Source: Sciscionella marina DSM 45152 (lineage in GTDB: Bacteria; Actinomycetota; Actinomycetes; Mycobacteriales; Pseudonocardiaceae). Taken from it: a DNA stretch of 64,000 bases. Under the pieces are notes generated by a model, which had not been told where the DNA came from, searched no databases, and worked only from the letters and a program-made list of their open reading frames with translations. The DNA lies in assembly GCF_000379465.1 (NCBI RefSeq), contig NZ_KB905392.1, positions 716,869 through 780,868 on the forward strand, read 5' to 3'. Both the position numbers and the translations under genes were made by a program. This document shows positions 8,611 to 16,735 of the stretch, in pieces; the stretch's first letter is position 1, and each line of letters begins with the position of its first letter.

Positions 8611-9392
8611 CCGATCCACGGCTTGGCGATGCGGTCGAAAGTTCCGTCCCCGCGCATCAGGTGCAGCCACTGATTCACCCATTCCTGGAACACCACGTCC
8701 CCGCGCGGGGTCAGATACGCCTTCTCGGAGAAGCTGAACGGTGTTTCCGGATGCACCGGGCACAGCTGCGGATGCTGCTTGTTCTGCCAGCGGGTCTCGG
8801 TGGCATCGGTGATCATCAGGTCGGCGCGCCCGGCCAGGATCTCGTCGAAGATCGTGTTGTTGTCCGCGTGCGGTACGATCGTGGCCTTCTCGAGGTGTTC
8901 ACGGGCGAAGGATTCGTTGGTACCGCCCGGATTCACCACCACGCGCACCCCGGGACGGTCGATCTGCGCGAGTGTGCCGTACTTGTCCACGTCCGGGCAG
9001 CGGGTGATCGGGGTCTTGCCGTCCCGCAGATAGGGATCGCTGAAGAAGGCCTCCTTGGCGCGTTCCAGGGTGATCGAGACCCCGCCCATGGCCAGATCGC
9101 ATTTCCCGGAGCGCACATCGGCCGTGAGGTCCTTCCAGGTGCTCGGGACCAGCCGCAGCCGCACCCCGAGCCGGTGGGCCATGTCCCCGGCGAGCTCGAT
9201 GTCCATTCCGCTCCACCGCCCGGTTTCCGGGTCCCGCTTGGTGAACGGGAGGTAGTCCCCGGTGCTGCACACCCGCAGCTCGCCGCGTTCACCGACCCGG
9301 TTGAGCGCGCTCTTCGCGCCCGCCGCGTTCGCCACCGTGGAACCGAGGGCGAGCATGATCGCGAACCCGATCGCGAACACCGTCCTGCGCAT
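8607..9392 (-). CDS. Secreted cyclohexadienyl dehydratase-like protein (PheC type, SBP family 3 fold)
   Basis: 261 aa with a Sec signal peptide (RRTVFAIGFAIMLALGSTVANA). The mature part has the amino-acid-binding-protein fold, but the motifs match periplasmic cyclohexadienyl/arogenate dehydratases: STGDYLPF near residue 43, VPSTWKDLTADVRSGKCDLA, GVSITLERAKEAFFSDPYL, RDGKTPITRC, NPGGTNESFAREHL, ADLMITDATE and SFSEKAYLTPRGD. Such enzymes turn prephenate or arogenate into phenylpyruvate or phenylalanine outside the cytoplasm. ATG 9392 is the start that gives the signal peptide. No transporter genes are adjacent, which favours an enzyme over a transport component. A pure binding role cannot be excluded. 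Confidence 0.82.
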   Translation of the reverse strand: MRRTVFAIGFAIMLALGSTVANAAGAKSALNRVGERGELRVCSTGDYLPFTKRDPETGRWSGMDIELAGDMAHRLGVRLRLVPSTWKDLTADVRSGKCDLAMGGVSITLERAKEAFFSDPYLRDGKTPITRCPDVDKYGTLAQIDRPGVRVVVNPGGTNESFAREHLEKATIVPHADNNTIFDEILAGRADLMITDATETRWQNKQHPQLCPVHPETPFSFSEKAYLTPRGDVVFQEWVNQWLHLMRGDGTFDRIAKPWIG

Positions 9393-9474
9393 CTGGCACC
9401 TGCCTTTCCGAATCGGGCCTACCTTAACGGGGCGCGGGTGTTCTAGGGTCTGCGCACGACCGAAGGGAGACCCG

Positions 9475-10695
9475 ATGGTGCGCGGACCGATCCTCACACT
9501 CGCCGCGGTGCTGGGATTCGCGGGCCTGACCGCGGTGCCCGCGAACGCCGCCGCCCAGGACTGCTTCGATCCGGCCAAACCGGTCACCGTGGAGGAGAGC
9601 AGGCTCGGCACCTCGAATGTGCCGGGTGAACTGGTGCGCCGCGGTGGATTCACGGCGGCGGTGGACGGATTCCGTGCCCGGTTGTGCGCGACCACGCCCG
9701 CGAAAGCGGAACGGCTCGCCCGTGCGGCGGGACAGGGCCTGTGGCACGCCGCCGTCGCCCGGGCGCACCGCGGCGGCGGGGACGACCGGGCGCTGTACTG
9801 GGCACGGCTGGAGCTGAGCAAGGCGGTGCACCAGTGGAATCGTCCGCTCACTCCGCAAAGCAGGGACAGGATCGGTGCGGCACTCGACCGCGCGGCTCGC
9901 GGCATGGACGACATCCGGTACCCGCGCGGGGTGCAACGCCTGCTGGTCTCCGGATTCGATCCGTTCCAGCTGGACGGGGGCAACATCCGGCGCAGCAACC
10001 CGGCCGGTGCGGCCGCGTTGCACCTGGACGGCACAGTCTTCGACACCGGGCACGGGAAGGTCGCGGTGCAGGCGGTCAGTTTTCCCGTGCTGTGGGGCGC
10101 TTTCGACCGCGGCATCGTCGAATCGGCCTATGGCCCCGCGTTGCGCGGCAAGGGGCTCTCCGGGGTCGTGACGATCAGCCAGGGGCGGCCGGGCACCTTC
10201 GACATCGAGCGGTTCGCCGGGGCCTGGCGCGGCGGTGCGGCGGACAACGACCGGGCCGGGGAGACGGGACAGGTGCCACCGGCGAAGGGCTGGCCGCAAC
10301 CGCGCGACCAGTTCATCGAGACCACCTTGCCGTGGCAGCGGATGATCGATACGGCGAAGGGGCCCTACCCGGTGAACTTCCACCGGCAGTTCTGTCAGTG
10401 GCCGCCCGGCAGCACGCCGGGCAAGGGCGAACCGGACTGCCACGAGTCCGGGGATCCGGATCCCGGTGCGGTCGCGGCCTCCGGTGGTGGCGGGGACTAC
10501 CTGTCCAACGAATCGATGTACCGGGCGAACCGGCTGCGGCTCGGGCTCGGCCGGACCGCGCTGCGCGGTGGGCATCTGCACACCCCGGTGCTCGATCAGC
10601 CCGCGGGACAGGCGCTCACCGATCCCCCGTTCGAGGCGAACCGGAAGGCGATCGTGGATGAAACCGTATCGATGATTCCCGCGGTGGCCGGCTGA
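9475..10695 (+). CDS. Secreted pyroglutamyl-peptidase (C15)-like protein with Cys-to-Ser change
   Basis: 406 aa with signal peptide (VRGPILTLAAVLGFAGLTA, cleavage near ANAAAQD). An N-terminal helical part of about 140 residues precedes a C15-like domain that opens with LLVSGFDPF and SNPAGAAAL, as in pyrrolidone-carboxylate peptidases. The Glu of the triad is visible in DIERFAG (Glu about 245) and the His in GGHLHTPVL (His about 369). The position expected to hold the catalytic Cys reads GDYLSNESMY, giving Ser about 344. So it is either a serine variant or a non-catalytic homologue. ATG 9475 has GAAGGGAG 6 nt upstream. Divergent from the dehydratase gene with 82 bp between them. Confidence 0.78.
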   Translation: MVRGPILTLAAVLGFAGLTAVPANAAAQDCFDPAKPVTVEESRLGTSNVPGELVRRGGFTAAVDGFRARLCATTPAKAERLARAAGQGLWHAAVARAHRGGGDDRALYWARLELSKAVHQWNRPLTPQSRDRIGAALDRAARGMDDIRYPRGVQRLLVSGFDPFQLDGGNIRRSNPAGAAALHLDGTVFDTGHGKVAVQAVSFPVLWGAFDRGIVESAYGPALRGKGLSGVVTISQGRPGTFDIERFAGAWRGGAADNDRAGETGQVPPAKGWPQPRDQFIETTLPWQRMIDTAKGPYPVNFHRQFCQWPPGSTPGKGEPDCHESGDPDPGAVAASGGGGDYLSNESMYRANRLRLGLGRTALRGGHLHTPVLDQPAGQALTDPPFEANRKAIVDETVSMIPAVAG

Positions 10696-10696
10696 C

Positions 10697-11428
10697 TCAG
10701 CCGCGCGCCGCATGGTGGGCACGATCCCCGTGGGTGAGTGCCGCGCCGATCTCGGTGCTCGTCATGACCCTGGCGAAACCCCGGCGCAGGGTGCGCAGGC
10801 TCGCCTCCTGCGCGAGCGCATTGTCCGTGGCGTTCACATCGGAGCCGAACACGATGTGGTAACCGAGAAAGTAACCGGTGCGCGCGGTCGATTCGCAGCA
10901 GAAGTTCGTCAGGGTGCCGCAGATGATCAGCGTGCGGATTCCCCGGTTGCGCAGCGCGTAGTCGAGATCGGTTCCGGCGAACGAGTCGAAATTGTGCTTC
11001 GTGGCGATGACCCGTTCCCCTTCGGCGGGGACGAATTCGCGGTACAGTTTCGCGCCCGGTTTCCCCTCCGCGATCGCGCCGTCCCTGATCGGCGGCCAGA
11101 ACTCGTAGAAATCGTGCGCCACATCCGGGGCGACCGTGTGCTCGGTGTAGTACACCGGAGAGCCCGCCGCACGGCAGATCTCGATGAGCCGCGCGATCCT
11201 CGGCACCTGGCGGTACGCCTCCGGGACGAACATCGGATTGCCGGGGTTGACGAAATCCTCCTGCATGTCCACCACTATGAGCGCGGTCTCCTCGGGACGG
11301 ATCTCGAACGCCCCATGTTTGTCCATCGCGTATTCCCGCTCGGCCCGTTCGATGAATTCCGCCTCGGAATCGAGCAGTTCCTCCGCGCTCCTGCCGTAGG
11401 TGGCGAGAAATCGGCTGACCTGGTCCAC
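10697..11428 (-). CDS. Isochorismatase-family amidohydrolase
   Basis: 243 aa from GTG 11428, which has AAGGAGGT 5 nt upstream. The cysteine-hydrolase triad is visible: Asp 54 in IVVDMQEDF, Lys 144 in VIATKHNF, and Cys 177 in GTLTNFCCEST, so it should hydrolyse an amide or related bond (maleamate, N-carbamoyl or ureido-type substrates are common in this family). About 45 residues precede the core, longer than usual. It is separated from the monooxygenase operon by 204 bp on the same strand, and the gap holds a TGTAT/ATACA dyad resembling the GntR site at 16109. That suggests it is a separate transcript of the same regulon. Its stop is 2 nt from the stop of the convergent C15-like gene. Confidence 0.85.
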   Translation of the reverse strand: MDQVSRFLATYGRSAEELLDSEAEFIERAEREYAMDKHGAFEIRPEETALIVVDMQEDFVNPGNPMFVPEAYRQVPRIARLIEICRAAGSPVYYTEHTVAPDVAHDFYEFWPPIRDGAIAEGKPGAKLYREFVPAEGERVIATKHNFDSFAGTDLDYALRNRGIRTLIICGTLTNFCCESTARTGYFLGYHIVFGSDVNATDNALAQEASLRTLRRGFARVMTSTEIGAALTHGDRAHHAARG

Positions 11429-11538
11429 GCTGACCTCCTTACCCTCGGTTTCCCAGCGGCGCAGCCGCTTCACCGTCCATTCAGATTGCACCGCGGCGGG
11501 TTCTCCGGCGTTTCCTCGCGAGGACAGCACCGCCGTGG

Positions 11539-11552
11539 TGTATGGGGATACA
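11539..11552. promoter_or_regulatory. TGTAT-GGGG-ATACA dyad upstream of the isochorismatase gene
   Basis: Half-sites equal those of the palindrome CATGTATACATG at 16109-16120, separated here by 4 bp. The spot is about 110 bp upstream of the isochorismatase start. A possible second site for the GntR regulator, though the extra spacing makes this uncertain. Confidence 0.3.
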
Positions 11553-11632
11553 TGAGAAGGTGATCCCGGAGCGAGGGAACGTCTGAGGTTCCGCTGCCCG
11601 CACCCCGAGCAAGCTACACGCCCAACAGGCAC

Positions 11633-12154
11633 CTAGGCGAACCAGTGGATGGGTTCTTCGTCGCGGCCGCGATAATCCCCCATCCGGCCGCCGAGATACG
11701 CGAGCGGTTCACCCTCGCGGTCGCAGACACGACGCACCGCGCCGATGAACACATCGTGGTCGCCCGCGACGAACTGCCGTTCGGTGACGCATTCCAGGTG
11801 CGCGAGCGCGTCCGGCACGACGGGCACCTCGTGCTCGCCGAACCGCAGCGGCAACCCGGCGAAGTGATCGGCTCCCCTGCGAGCGAAGCGCAGCGCGATC
11901 TCGTCCTGGCGCGCGGACAGGATGCTCACGCCGAACCGGCCCGAGGCGCGCATCGCCTCGGTGGTGCGCGCCCCGCTGCCCAGGCACACCAGCAACAGCG
12001 GCGGTTCGAGCGAGACCGAGGTCAGCGAGTTCACCGTCATCCCGTGCGGCTCCCCCTCGAACAGCGTGGTGACCACGCCGACCCCGGTGGCGAACCGGCC
12101 CATGGTGCGCCGCATGACCAGCGGATCGAGCGCTTCGCCCGCCACCGCGGTCAT
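11633..12154 (-). CDS. Flavin reductase (HpaC-like) partner of the two-component monooxygenase
   Basis: 173 aa. The flavin_reduct domain shows MRRTMGRFATGVGVVTT, GMTVNSLTSVSLEPPLLLVCL, FGVSILSARQDEIALRFA and HLECVTERQFVAGDHDVFIG, the standard landmarks of FMN/FAD:NAD(P)H reductases that feed reduced flavin to HpaB-type oxygenases. The start ATG 12154 overlaps the stop of the cupin gene by 4 bases, so it is translationally coupled to it. The HpaB-type oxygenase lies two genes upstream in the same operon, supporting a working pair. Whether it prefers FMN or FAD cannot be told from the sequence. Confidence 0.88.
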   Translation of the reverse strand: MTAVAGEALDPLVMRRTMGRFATGVGVVTTLFEGEPHGMTVNSLTSVSLEPPLLLVCLGSGARTTEAMRASGRFGVSILSARQDEIALRFARRGADHFAGLPLRFGEHEVPVVPDALAHLECVTERQFVAGDHDVFIGAVRRVCDREGEPLAYLGGRMGDYRGRDEEPIHWFA

Positions 12155-12507
12155 CGGCCCTCCCCGGTGCGGTAGCGCACTTCGAAGGTGGTGACCCCGT
12201 CCTCGCTGCGCCACGGCCCGTGCCGCATCCCCGGCGGGCGGCAGGCGTACATGCCCGTGGTGAAGGTCTGGTTCAGTTCGAGATCGGTGAACGAACCTTC
12301 GAGAATGTAGACCTCCTCCCAGAAATCGTGCTGCTGCACGCCCATCGGGGTGGAGTCCGCGCCCGGTTCGTAGCGCAGGATCCGGGTAGCCACGCCGCTT
12401 TCCGCGTCACCGGCGAGGATCCGTTCCTTGATCTTGGGGTCGTCACCGGGGCAGACGGTGTACCCGATCCGCTCGACAGGGAAGAATTCGTATTCTGGCT
12501 TCGCCAC
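12151..12507 (-). CDS. Small cupin-domain protein
   Basis: 118 aa single-cupin barrel. ATRILRYEPGADS and VQQHDFWEEVYILEGSFTDLE form the first cupin motif, with Glu/His metal candidates, and YACRPPGMRHGPWRSEDG the second. It resembles ChrR-type anti-sigma cupins and small dioxygenase or isomerase cupins. Placed between the flavin reductase and the monooxygenase, it is more likely an enzyme or accessory of the same catabolic pathway, perhaps a ring-cleavage or tautomerisation step. That role is inferred from context alone. ATGA overlap with the flavin reductase; 15 nt after the monooxygenase stop. Confidence 0.75.
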   Translation of the reverse strand: MAKPEYEFFPVERIGYTVCPGDDPKIKERILAGDAESGVATRILRYEPGADSTPMGVQQHDFWEEVYILEGSFTDLELNQTFTTGMYACRPPGMRHGPWRSEDGVTTFEVRYRTGEGR

Positions 12508-12522
12508 GGGAACCTCTCTCGT

Positions 12523-13956
12523 TCAGTCGGCGCTTTCGGGGCTGTATCCGGAAAGGAAGGAATCGAGTTCGGCGAGCGGTTCGCTGAAGTCGTAGTTGCG
12601 GAACGCGTAACCCTTCACCACGAACGGCGCGCCCGCGTAGAACATCTCGTACTGGTGGTGGCGCCCGGCGAATTCACTGCCGACCGCGTCCCAGGCGAGT
12701 TTGAACAGTTTGAGCCGTTCCTCGGCGGGCACGTTCGGCGAGTACATGTACCGGTCGATATCGGCCCTGGTCTCGGGATTGCGCAGATCCGCGACGCTGG
12801 ACGGCACCTGCAGCACCCCGCCGCCGACGAGGTCGCGCAGGATGGCCAGCACCCGCGGATAGATCTCGGCCTGCAGGCCCATCGCCCCGTACACCGCGCG
12901 CGCACCCGGGCGCCACAGCCCCTGATCGTCGGGCTCCGCGGTGTATTCGGCGGCGAGCATCGCCGATTCCACAGTGGAGGCGAGCCCGGCCAGTTCACCC
13001 AGTTTCTCGACCACACCGGGGAATTTGTCCACCCCGTTGACCGCGGCGACCTTGCGCGCGATACCGAGCAGGAACTGCAGTTTGACAGTGAACCGGATCT
13101 GGGCCTGCCAGTTGCCGAACACGTGCGCCCCGGTGTCGAAGAACTGCCGCCGCAGCCCGTCGACGTCCTTGTAGACGAACACCCGCTCCCAGGGGATGAA
13201 CACGTCCTCGAACACCAGCAGCGCGTCGGTCTCGTCGTAGCGGGTGCTCAGCGGGTAGTCGTAGGAACTGGTCGCCGAGGGGGCATAGGCGCGCCGGCAG
13301 TAGAGTTTCAGGCCCTCGGCACCCACCGGGACCGCGAAGCTCACCGCGAACTGCGCGTCCTCCTTGGTCAGCGGTTTGATGCAGGACACCAGGATCTCGT
13401 CGGCGATCGCGCCCCCGGTCGCGAGCATCTGTGCGCCGCGGATGACGATGCCGTCCGCGCGTTCCTCGGCCACCCCTGCCTGCACGAGCTCGCCGTCCCA
13501 GTCGTGCGCGGTACTCGCCCGCGACACCTGCGGCGGGATGATCGCGTACGAGAGGTAGAGCTGCTCCTGCGCTACTTTCCGTTGGTAGGCGCGGACGTTC
13601 GCACCGTAATCGCGGTCCTCGCGGGTGAACACGTCCGGGTGCGCGGCGAAAGCGGACAGGAACGCGGCCACGTGGTCCGGGCTGCGTCCGACCCAGCCGT
13701 GCGTGTGCCGGGCCCAGGCCTGCGCGGCCTCCCGGAACGCGCGAAGTTCTTCGCGGCTGCGCGGGATCCGGTAGATCGGATGCTCTGTCTCCTCCGCCTC
13801 CTGCGCCCGTCGTGCACCGAGGTCGATCAGCTCCGCGATCGTGTTCGCGATCGGGGCGAACGCCTCGTGCTTGGCGATTCCCCGCACTCGCTCGCCGTCC
13901 AGGTACACCCGCCGGTCGTCGTCGAGCGCGGCGAGATACTCGTTTCCGGTGCGCAT
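12523..13956 (-). CDS. HpaB-type FADH2-dependent monooxygenase (4-hydroxyphenylacetate 3-hydroxylase family)
   Basis: 477 aa, family length. N-terminal RTGNEYLAALDDDRRVYLDGERV, then DRDYGANVRAYQRKVAQEQLYLSYAIIPPQ, the active-site segment MLATGGAIADEILVS, the flavin-binding ...AVSFAVP and ILGIAR-like region, and the C-terminal helical bundle (TVESAMLAAEYTA, YMYSPNVPAEERLKLFKLAWD, YEMFYAGAPF) are all of the two-component flavin monooxygenase/acyl-CoA dehydrogenase fold. It uses reduced flavin from the HpaC-like reductase downstream to hydroxylate an aromatic or heteroaromatic ring. Substrate candidates include phenolics and pyrrole-2-carboxylate-type heterocycles; nothing in the sequence decides. 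Start ATG 13956 has AGGGAG 6 nt upstream and shares a base with the preceding stop (TAATG). Confidence 0.9.
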   Translation of the reverse strand: MRTGNEYLAALDDDRRVYLDGERVRGIAKHEAFAPIANTIAELIDLGARRAQEAEETEHPIYRIPRSREELRAFREAAQAWARHTHGWVGRSPDHVAAFLSAFAAHPDVFTREDRDYGANVRAYQRKVAQEQLYLSYAIIPPQVSRASTAHDWDGELVQAGVAEERADGIVIRGAQMLATGGAIADEILVSCIKPLTKEDAQFAVSFAVPVGAEGLKLYCRRAYAPSATSSYDYPLSTRYDETDALLVFEDVFIPWERVFVYKDVDGLRRQFFDTGAHVFGNWQAQIRFTVKLQFLLGIARKVAAVNGVDKFPGVVEKLGELAGLASTVESAMLAAEYTAEPDDQGLWRPGARAVYGAMGLQAEIYPRVLAILRDLVGGGVLQVPSSVADLRNPETRADIDRYMYSPNVPAEERLKLFKLAWDAVGSEFAGRHHQYEMFYAGAPFVVKGYAFRNYDFSEPLAELDSFLSGYSPESAD

Positions 13957-14630
13957 TACTCACTCCCTCGCTGTACGAGATAGGCGTGCCGAAGCGATTC
14001 CCCGCCCGGCAAGGACAGTTCGAGTTCCCAGGTCTGCCCCGGCACGAAGGCGCCGTGCAGCAGCGGAAGGGTTCCGCAAAACATCACGAGGTCGCCGTCG
14101 ATACGGCCGAGCGCTTCGAACAGCAACTCCAGCAGCTCGCCCGGCTTCCGCAGAACAGCCAGCGTTCCGTCCTGATAGGACAGTCCGTCCACCTCGGTGT
14201 GCGCCCGCACCGCGTCCCAGTCGAACTCGCCGATCGGGTCCGGGAGGGCGAGCACGGTCTCGCCGAGCGGTTTCGGGCAGACCGCCTTGGATTTGCCGAT
14301 ATCCGTGCGCTCGAGATCGCGGTCGGTGTGATCGGAGCCGACGCCGAGGTAGTACCGTCCCGCATGCCGGATCAGTACCGGCTCGACCTCACCGGAGGTG
14401 TTCTCCTCGGTCACCGGGACATTCGCCGCGGTGGTCAGCAGTTCCGGAGCCAGGTCGAAGAACACCGGGATGGACTCCGGCGGGGGTACCCCGATCTCGG
14501 CGAGTTCGGCGATGTGCGCCCGCGCGGCGGCCTCGTCGCGCGCGGTGTAGCCGGCCACGATCAGCCGGCCTGGCCGCACCTCGAACGGTTCCGAACCGAT
14601 CGGGCGCAACCGGAAACTGGGTGCACTCAT
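13956..14630 (-). CDS. DUF2848 family protein
   Basis: About 224 aa, recognisable by VAGYTARDEAAARAHIAELA, GVPPPESIPVFFDLAP, SGEVEPVLI, YYLGVGSDHTDRDLE and a C-terminal MFCGTLPLLHGAFVPGQ. DUF2848 proteins are related to fumarylacetoacetate-hydrolase-like folds and often sit in catabolic clusters with amidases; GSDHTDRD could hold metal ligands. Here it lies between the nitrilase-like hydrolase and the monooxygenase, so hydrolysis of a dicarbonyl or imino intermediate is a reasonable guess. Start placed at ATG 14630 (GAGGAG about 10 nt upstream); an in-frame GTG at 14648 is an alternative that would sit right at the upstream stop. Confidence 0.82.
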   Translation of the reverse strand: MSAPSFRLRPIGSEPFEVRPGRLIVAGYTARDEAAARAHIAELAEIGVPPPESIPVFFDLAPELLTTAANVPVTEENTSGEVEPVLIRHAGRYYLGVGSDHTDRDLERTDIGKSKAVCPKPLGETVLALPDPIGEFDWDAVRAHTEVDGLSYQDGTLAVLRKPGELLELLFEALGRIDGDLVMFCGTLPLLHGAFVPGQTWELELSLPGGESLRHAYLVQRGSE

Positions 14631-14651
14631 GCGTGCGGATCTCCTCACTTC

Positions 14652-15440
14652 TCAATCGGCCGCGATCGGCCTGCGATCGGCGAGCACCGGGAATTCCTTG
14701 CGATAGGCGGCGACCGCGTCCGGCTCGAACTCCGCGTGCAGTTCGGACTCTTCCGCGCCGGCTTCGGCGAGCAGTGCGCCGTCCGGGCCGACGATCCTGC
14801 TGTGCCCGGCGAGCCGCACCCCGCCCTGCTGGGTGCCCGCCGCATTGCAGGCGAGCACCAGAAACTGTCCTTCGACCGCGCGGGCCGAGGTGAACAGCCG
14901 CCAGTGTTCGAGCCGCACCGCGGGCCAGGCTGCGGGCACGACGACCAGTTCCGCCCCCAGTTCGGTCAGCCGCTCCCACAGCGCTGGGAAGCGCAGGTCG
15001 TAACAGGTCGTCGCGGCGATCCTGCCGAATCCGGTTTCCGCGACCGAGACCGCGTCGCCGGGAGTGAGCAGCTGCGCCTCTTTCGACTGGTAGCCGAACA
15101 CGTGGGTCTTGCGGTAGCTGTGCAGTCGCGTGCCATCCGGGCCGAACAGCAGCGCGGTGTTGTACAGCCTGCCGCGCTCATCCCGTTCGAGCACGCTGCC
15201 CAGGTGCAGATGGGTGCCGAGTTCGCGAGCCATCTCGGCGCCGAAGGCGGACAGCGCACCGTGCGCGGGTTCGGCGAGTTCGGTGTAGGAGCCGAAGGCG
15301 AAGTAACCGGGCGCCCACAGCTCGGGCAGCACGATCAGATCGGCGCCGCGCAGCTTCCGCAGCCGCTCACGAACGCGCTCGATCCGGGCGGGTACCGGTT
15401 CCTCCGGCGGGCTGGCCAGTTGCAGCAGCGCGAGTTTCAT
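14652..15440 (-). CDS. Carbon-nitrogen hydrolase (nitrilase superfamily)
   Basis: 262 aa with the complete nitrilase-superfamily triad: Glu 40 in VLPELW, Lys 111 in SYRKTHVFGY and Cys 146 in TTCYDLRFP. The YDLRFP context is typical of omega-amidase/deaminated-glutathione-amidase-like and aliphatic amidase branches rather than true nitrilases. It is the second gene of the operon, overlapping the GntR stop by 4 bases. In this pathway it probably releases ammonia from an amide made after ring oxidation and opening. Exact substrate unknown. Confidence 0.85.
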   Translation of the reverse strand: MKLALLQLASPPEEPVPARIERVRERLRKLRGADLIVLPELWAPGYFAFGSYTELAEPAHGALSAFGAEMARELGTHLHLGSVLERDERGRLYNTALLFGPDGTRLHSYRKTHVFGYQSKEAQLLTPGDAVSVAETGFGRIAATTCYDLRFPALWERLTELGAELVVVPAAWPAVRLEHWRLFTSARAVEGQFLVLACNAAGTQQGGVRLAGHSRIVGPDGALLAEAGAEESELHAEFEPDAVAAYRKEFPVLADRRPIAAD

Positions 15441-16102
15441 CGCCGGACCCCCGAATCCGGAATGCTCAGCGCCGCGAGGGTGCGCTCCAGGTGCCGGTCG
15501 AGCGCGCCGGTGACCTCGGCGACCGAACCGGACCGCAGCCCGTCCACGATCGCGGCGTGCTCGGTGAGCACCACCCGTGCCCGGTCGGTGGAACCGGCGA
15601 CCGCGCGCAGACCCATGCGCAACTGCCGCTCACGCAGCGATTCGTAGAAGTCCACGAGCACCGGATTGCCTGCGGCGATCACGATCGTGCGGTGGAAGGT
15701 GCGGTCGCATTCGATGAACTCGACCGGATCCGCGAGCAGCTTCTCCTGTTCGCCGAGCAATCGCTCCAGCTCGCCGAGCACGGTGTCCGGGGCCTCGGCG
15801 ACGCGGCGCACCGACCAGTCCTCGATCAGCGTGCGCGCCTGCATCACCGAGCGCAGTTCGGCATCCGAGACCGGCGGCACGAAGGCCCCCTTCTTGGGCA
15901 CGATCTGCAGCAGCCCTTCGGCCTCGAGGCGCAGCAGGGCCTCGCGCACCGGGGTGCGCGAGATTCCCGAGGCCTCGGCCACCTGCCCCTCGGTCAGGAA
16001 AACGCCCTCGGATCGCGGCACCGAGGCGACCCGGTCGCGCAGCCAGCGATACGCGATCTCCTGCGCGTTCTCGGTGCGCTTCCCTGCTTGCGTACGAGTC
16101 AT
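15437..16102 (-). CDS. GntR-family regulator (FCD subfamily) of the monooxygenase operon
   Basis: About 221 aa. A winged helix (IAYRWLRDRVASVPRSEG, LTEGQVAEASGISRTPVREA, LLQIVPKKGAFV) is followed by an FCD domain with the histidine ligands (ECDRTFHRTIVIAAGN, LTEHAAIVDGL, LDRHLERTL). First gene of the leftward operon. ATG 16102 is used; ATG 16111 is also in frame but lies inside the palindrome CATGTATACATG, which is most likely this protein's own operator. Neither start has a clear ribosome binding site, so a leaderless or near-leaderless transcript is possible. Regulation of both its own operon and the divergent GlpP gene is plausible. Confidence 0.85.
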   Translation of the reverse strand: MTRTQAGKRTENAQEIAYRWLRDRVASVPRSEGVFLTEGQVAEASGISRTPVREALLRLEAEGLLQIVPKKGAFVPPVSDAELRSVMQARTLIEDWSVRRVAEAPDTVLGELERLLGEQEKLLADPVEFIECDRTFHRTIVIAAGNPVLVDFYESLRERQLRMGLRAVAGSTDRARVVLTEHAAIVDGLRSGSVAEVTGALDRHLERTLAALSIPDSGVRR

Positions 16103-16108
16103 AGGCAA

Positions 16109-16120
16109 CATGTATACATG
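16109..16120. promoter_or_regulatory. GntR operator-like palindrome CATGTATACATG
   Basis: A perfect 12-bp palindrome with the TGTATACA core common for FCD-type GntR regulators. It lies at the 5' end of the GntR gene, in the divergent gap with the GlpP-like gene. Confidence 0.65.
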
Positions 16121-16146
16121 AACTATGGAAGGCGGGCAAGGCCAGG

Positions 16147-16731
16147 ATGCCCGCGGTGATGCGACAATCGGCGGTGATGGAGGAACTGCTCCGGGACAAT
16201 CCGGTGATCGCGAGCGTGAAGGACGACGCGGGCCTGCGTGCCGTGGCGGAGTCCGAGTGCCCGGTCGTTTTCCTGCTCTACGGTTCGGTGCTCGATCTGG
16301 CCGGGCTCGTCCGGGAACTCACCGTGCACGGCAAGACGGTGCTGGTGAACGTGGACATGATCGAGGGGCTGGTGAGCAAGGAGATCGCCGTCCGCTTCGT
16401 GCGCGAGCAGACCGACGCGGCCGGGATCCTGAGCACGAAGGCGAACATCGTCCGGGCCGCGCGGGAGCGGGGAATGCTCGCCGTGCACCGGTTCTTCCTC
16501 GTCGACTCGTTCTCCTACCACAGCCTCGGCAGGCAGATCGCCGTCTCCAAACCGGACTACGTCGAGATCCTTCCCGGTTGCGTGCCCCGGGTCATCGGCT
16601 GGCTGCGCGCGGACACCACGGTGCCGATCATCGCGGGCGGGCTGGTCTGCGACAAGGACGATGTACTCGCAGCGCTCGGGGCGGGCGCGACCGCGATCGC
16701 GTCGTCCAATGTGGACGTCTGGGCGATGTAG
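16147..16731 (+). CDS. GlpP-family antiterminator
   Basis: 194 aa, full length for the glycerol-3-phosphate-responsive antiterminator family. Landmarks: LLRDNPVIASVKDDAGL, PVVFLLYGSVLDLAGLV, KTVLVNVDMIEGLVSKE, DAAGILSTKANIVRAARERGM, DYVEILPGCVPRVIGWL, PIIAGGLVCDKDDVLAALGAGATAI. In Bacillus, GlpP binds leader mRNA and lets polymerase read through a terminator when glycerol-3-phosphate is present. Here it faces an operon with an FGGY kinase and a phosphate-ester-type FAD oxidase whose leader carries a hairpin with a U-tract (21704-21750). Start ATG 16147 is uncertain; 16159 and 16177 are alternatives. Convergent with the kinase gene. Confidence 0.85.
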   Translation: MPAVMRQSAVMEELLRDNPVIASVKDDAGLRAVAESECPVVFLLYGSVLDLAGLVRELTVHGKTVLVNVDMIEGLVSKEIAVRFVREQTDAAGILSTKANIVRAARERGMLAVHRFFLVDSFSYHSLGRQIAVSKPDYVEILPGCVPRVIGWLRADTTVPIIAGGLVCDKDDVLAALGAGATAIASSNVDVWAM

Positions 16732-16735
16732 CGGT

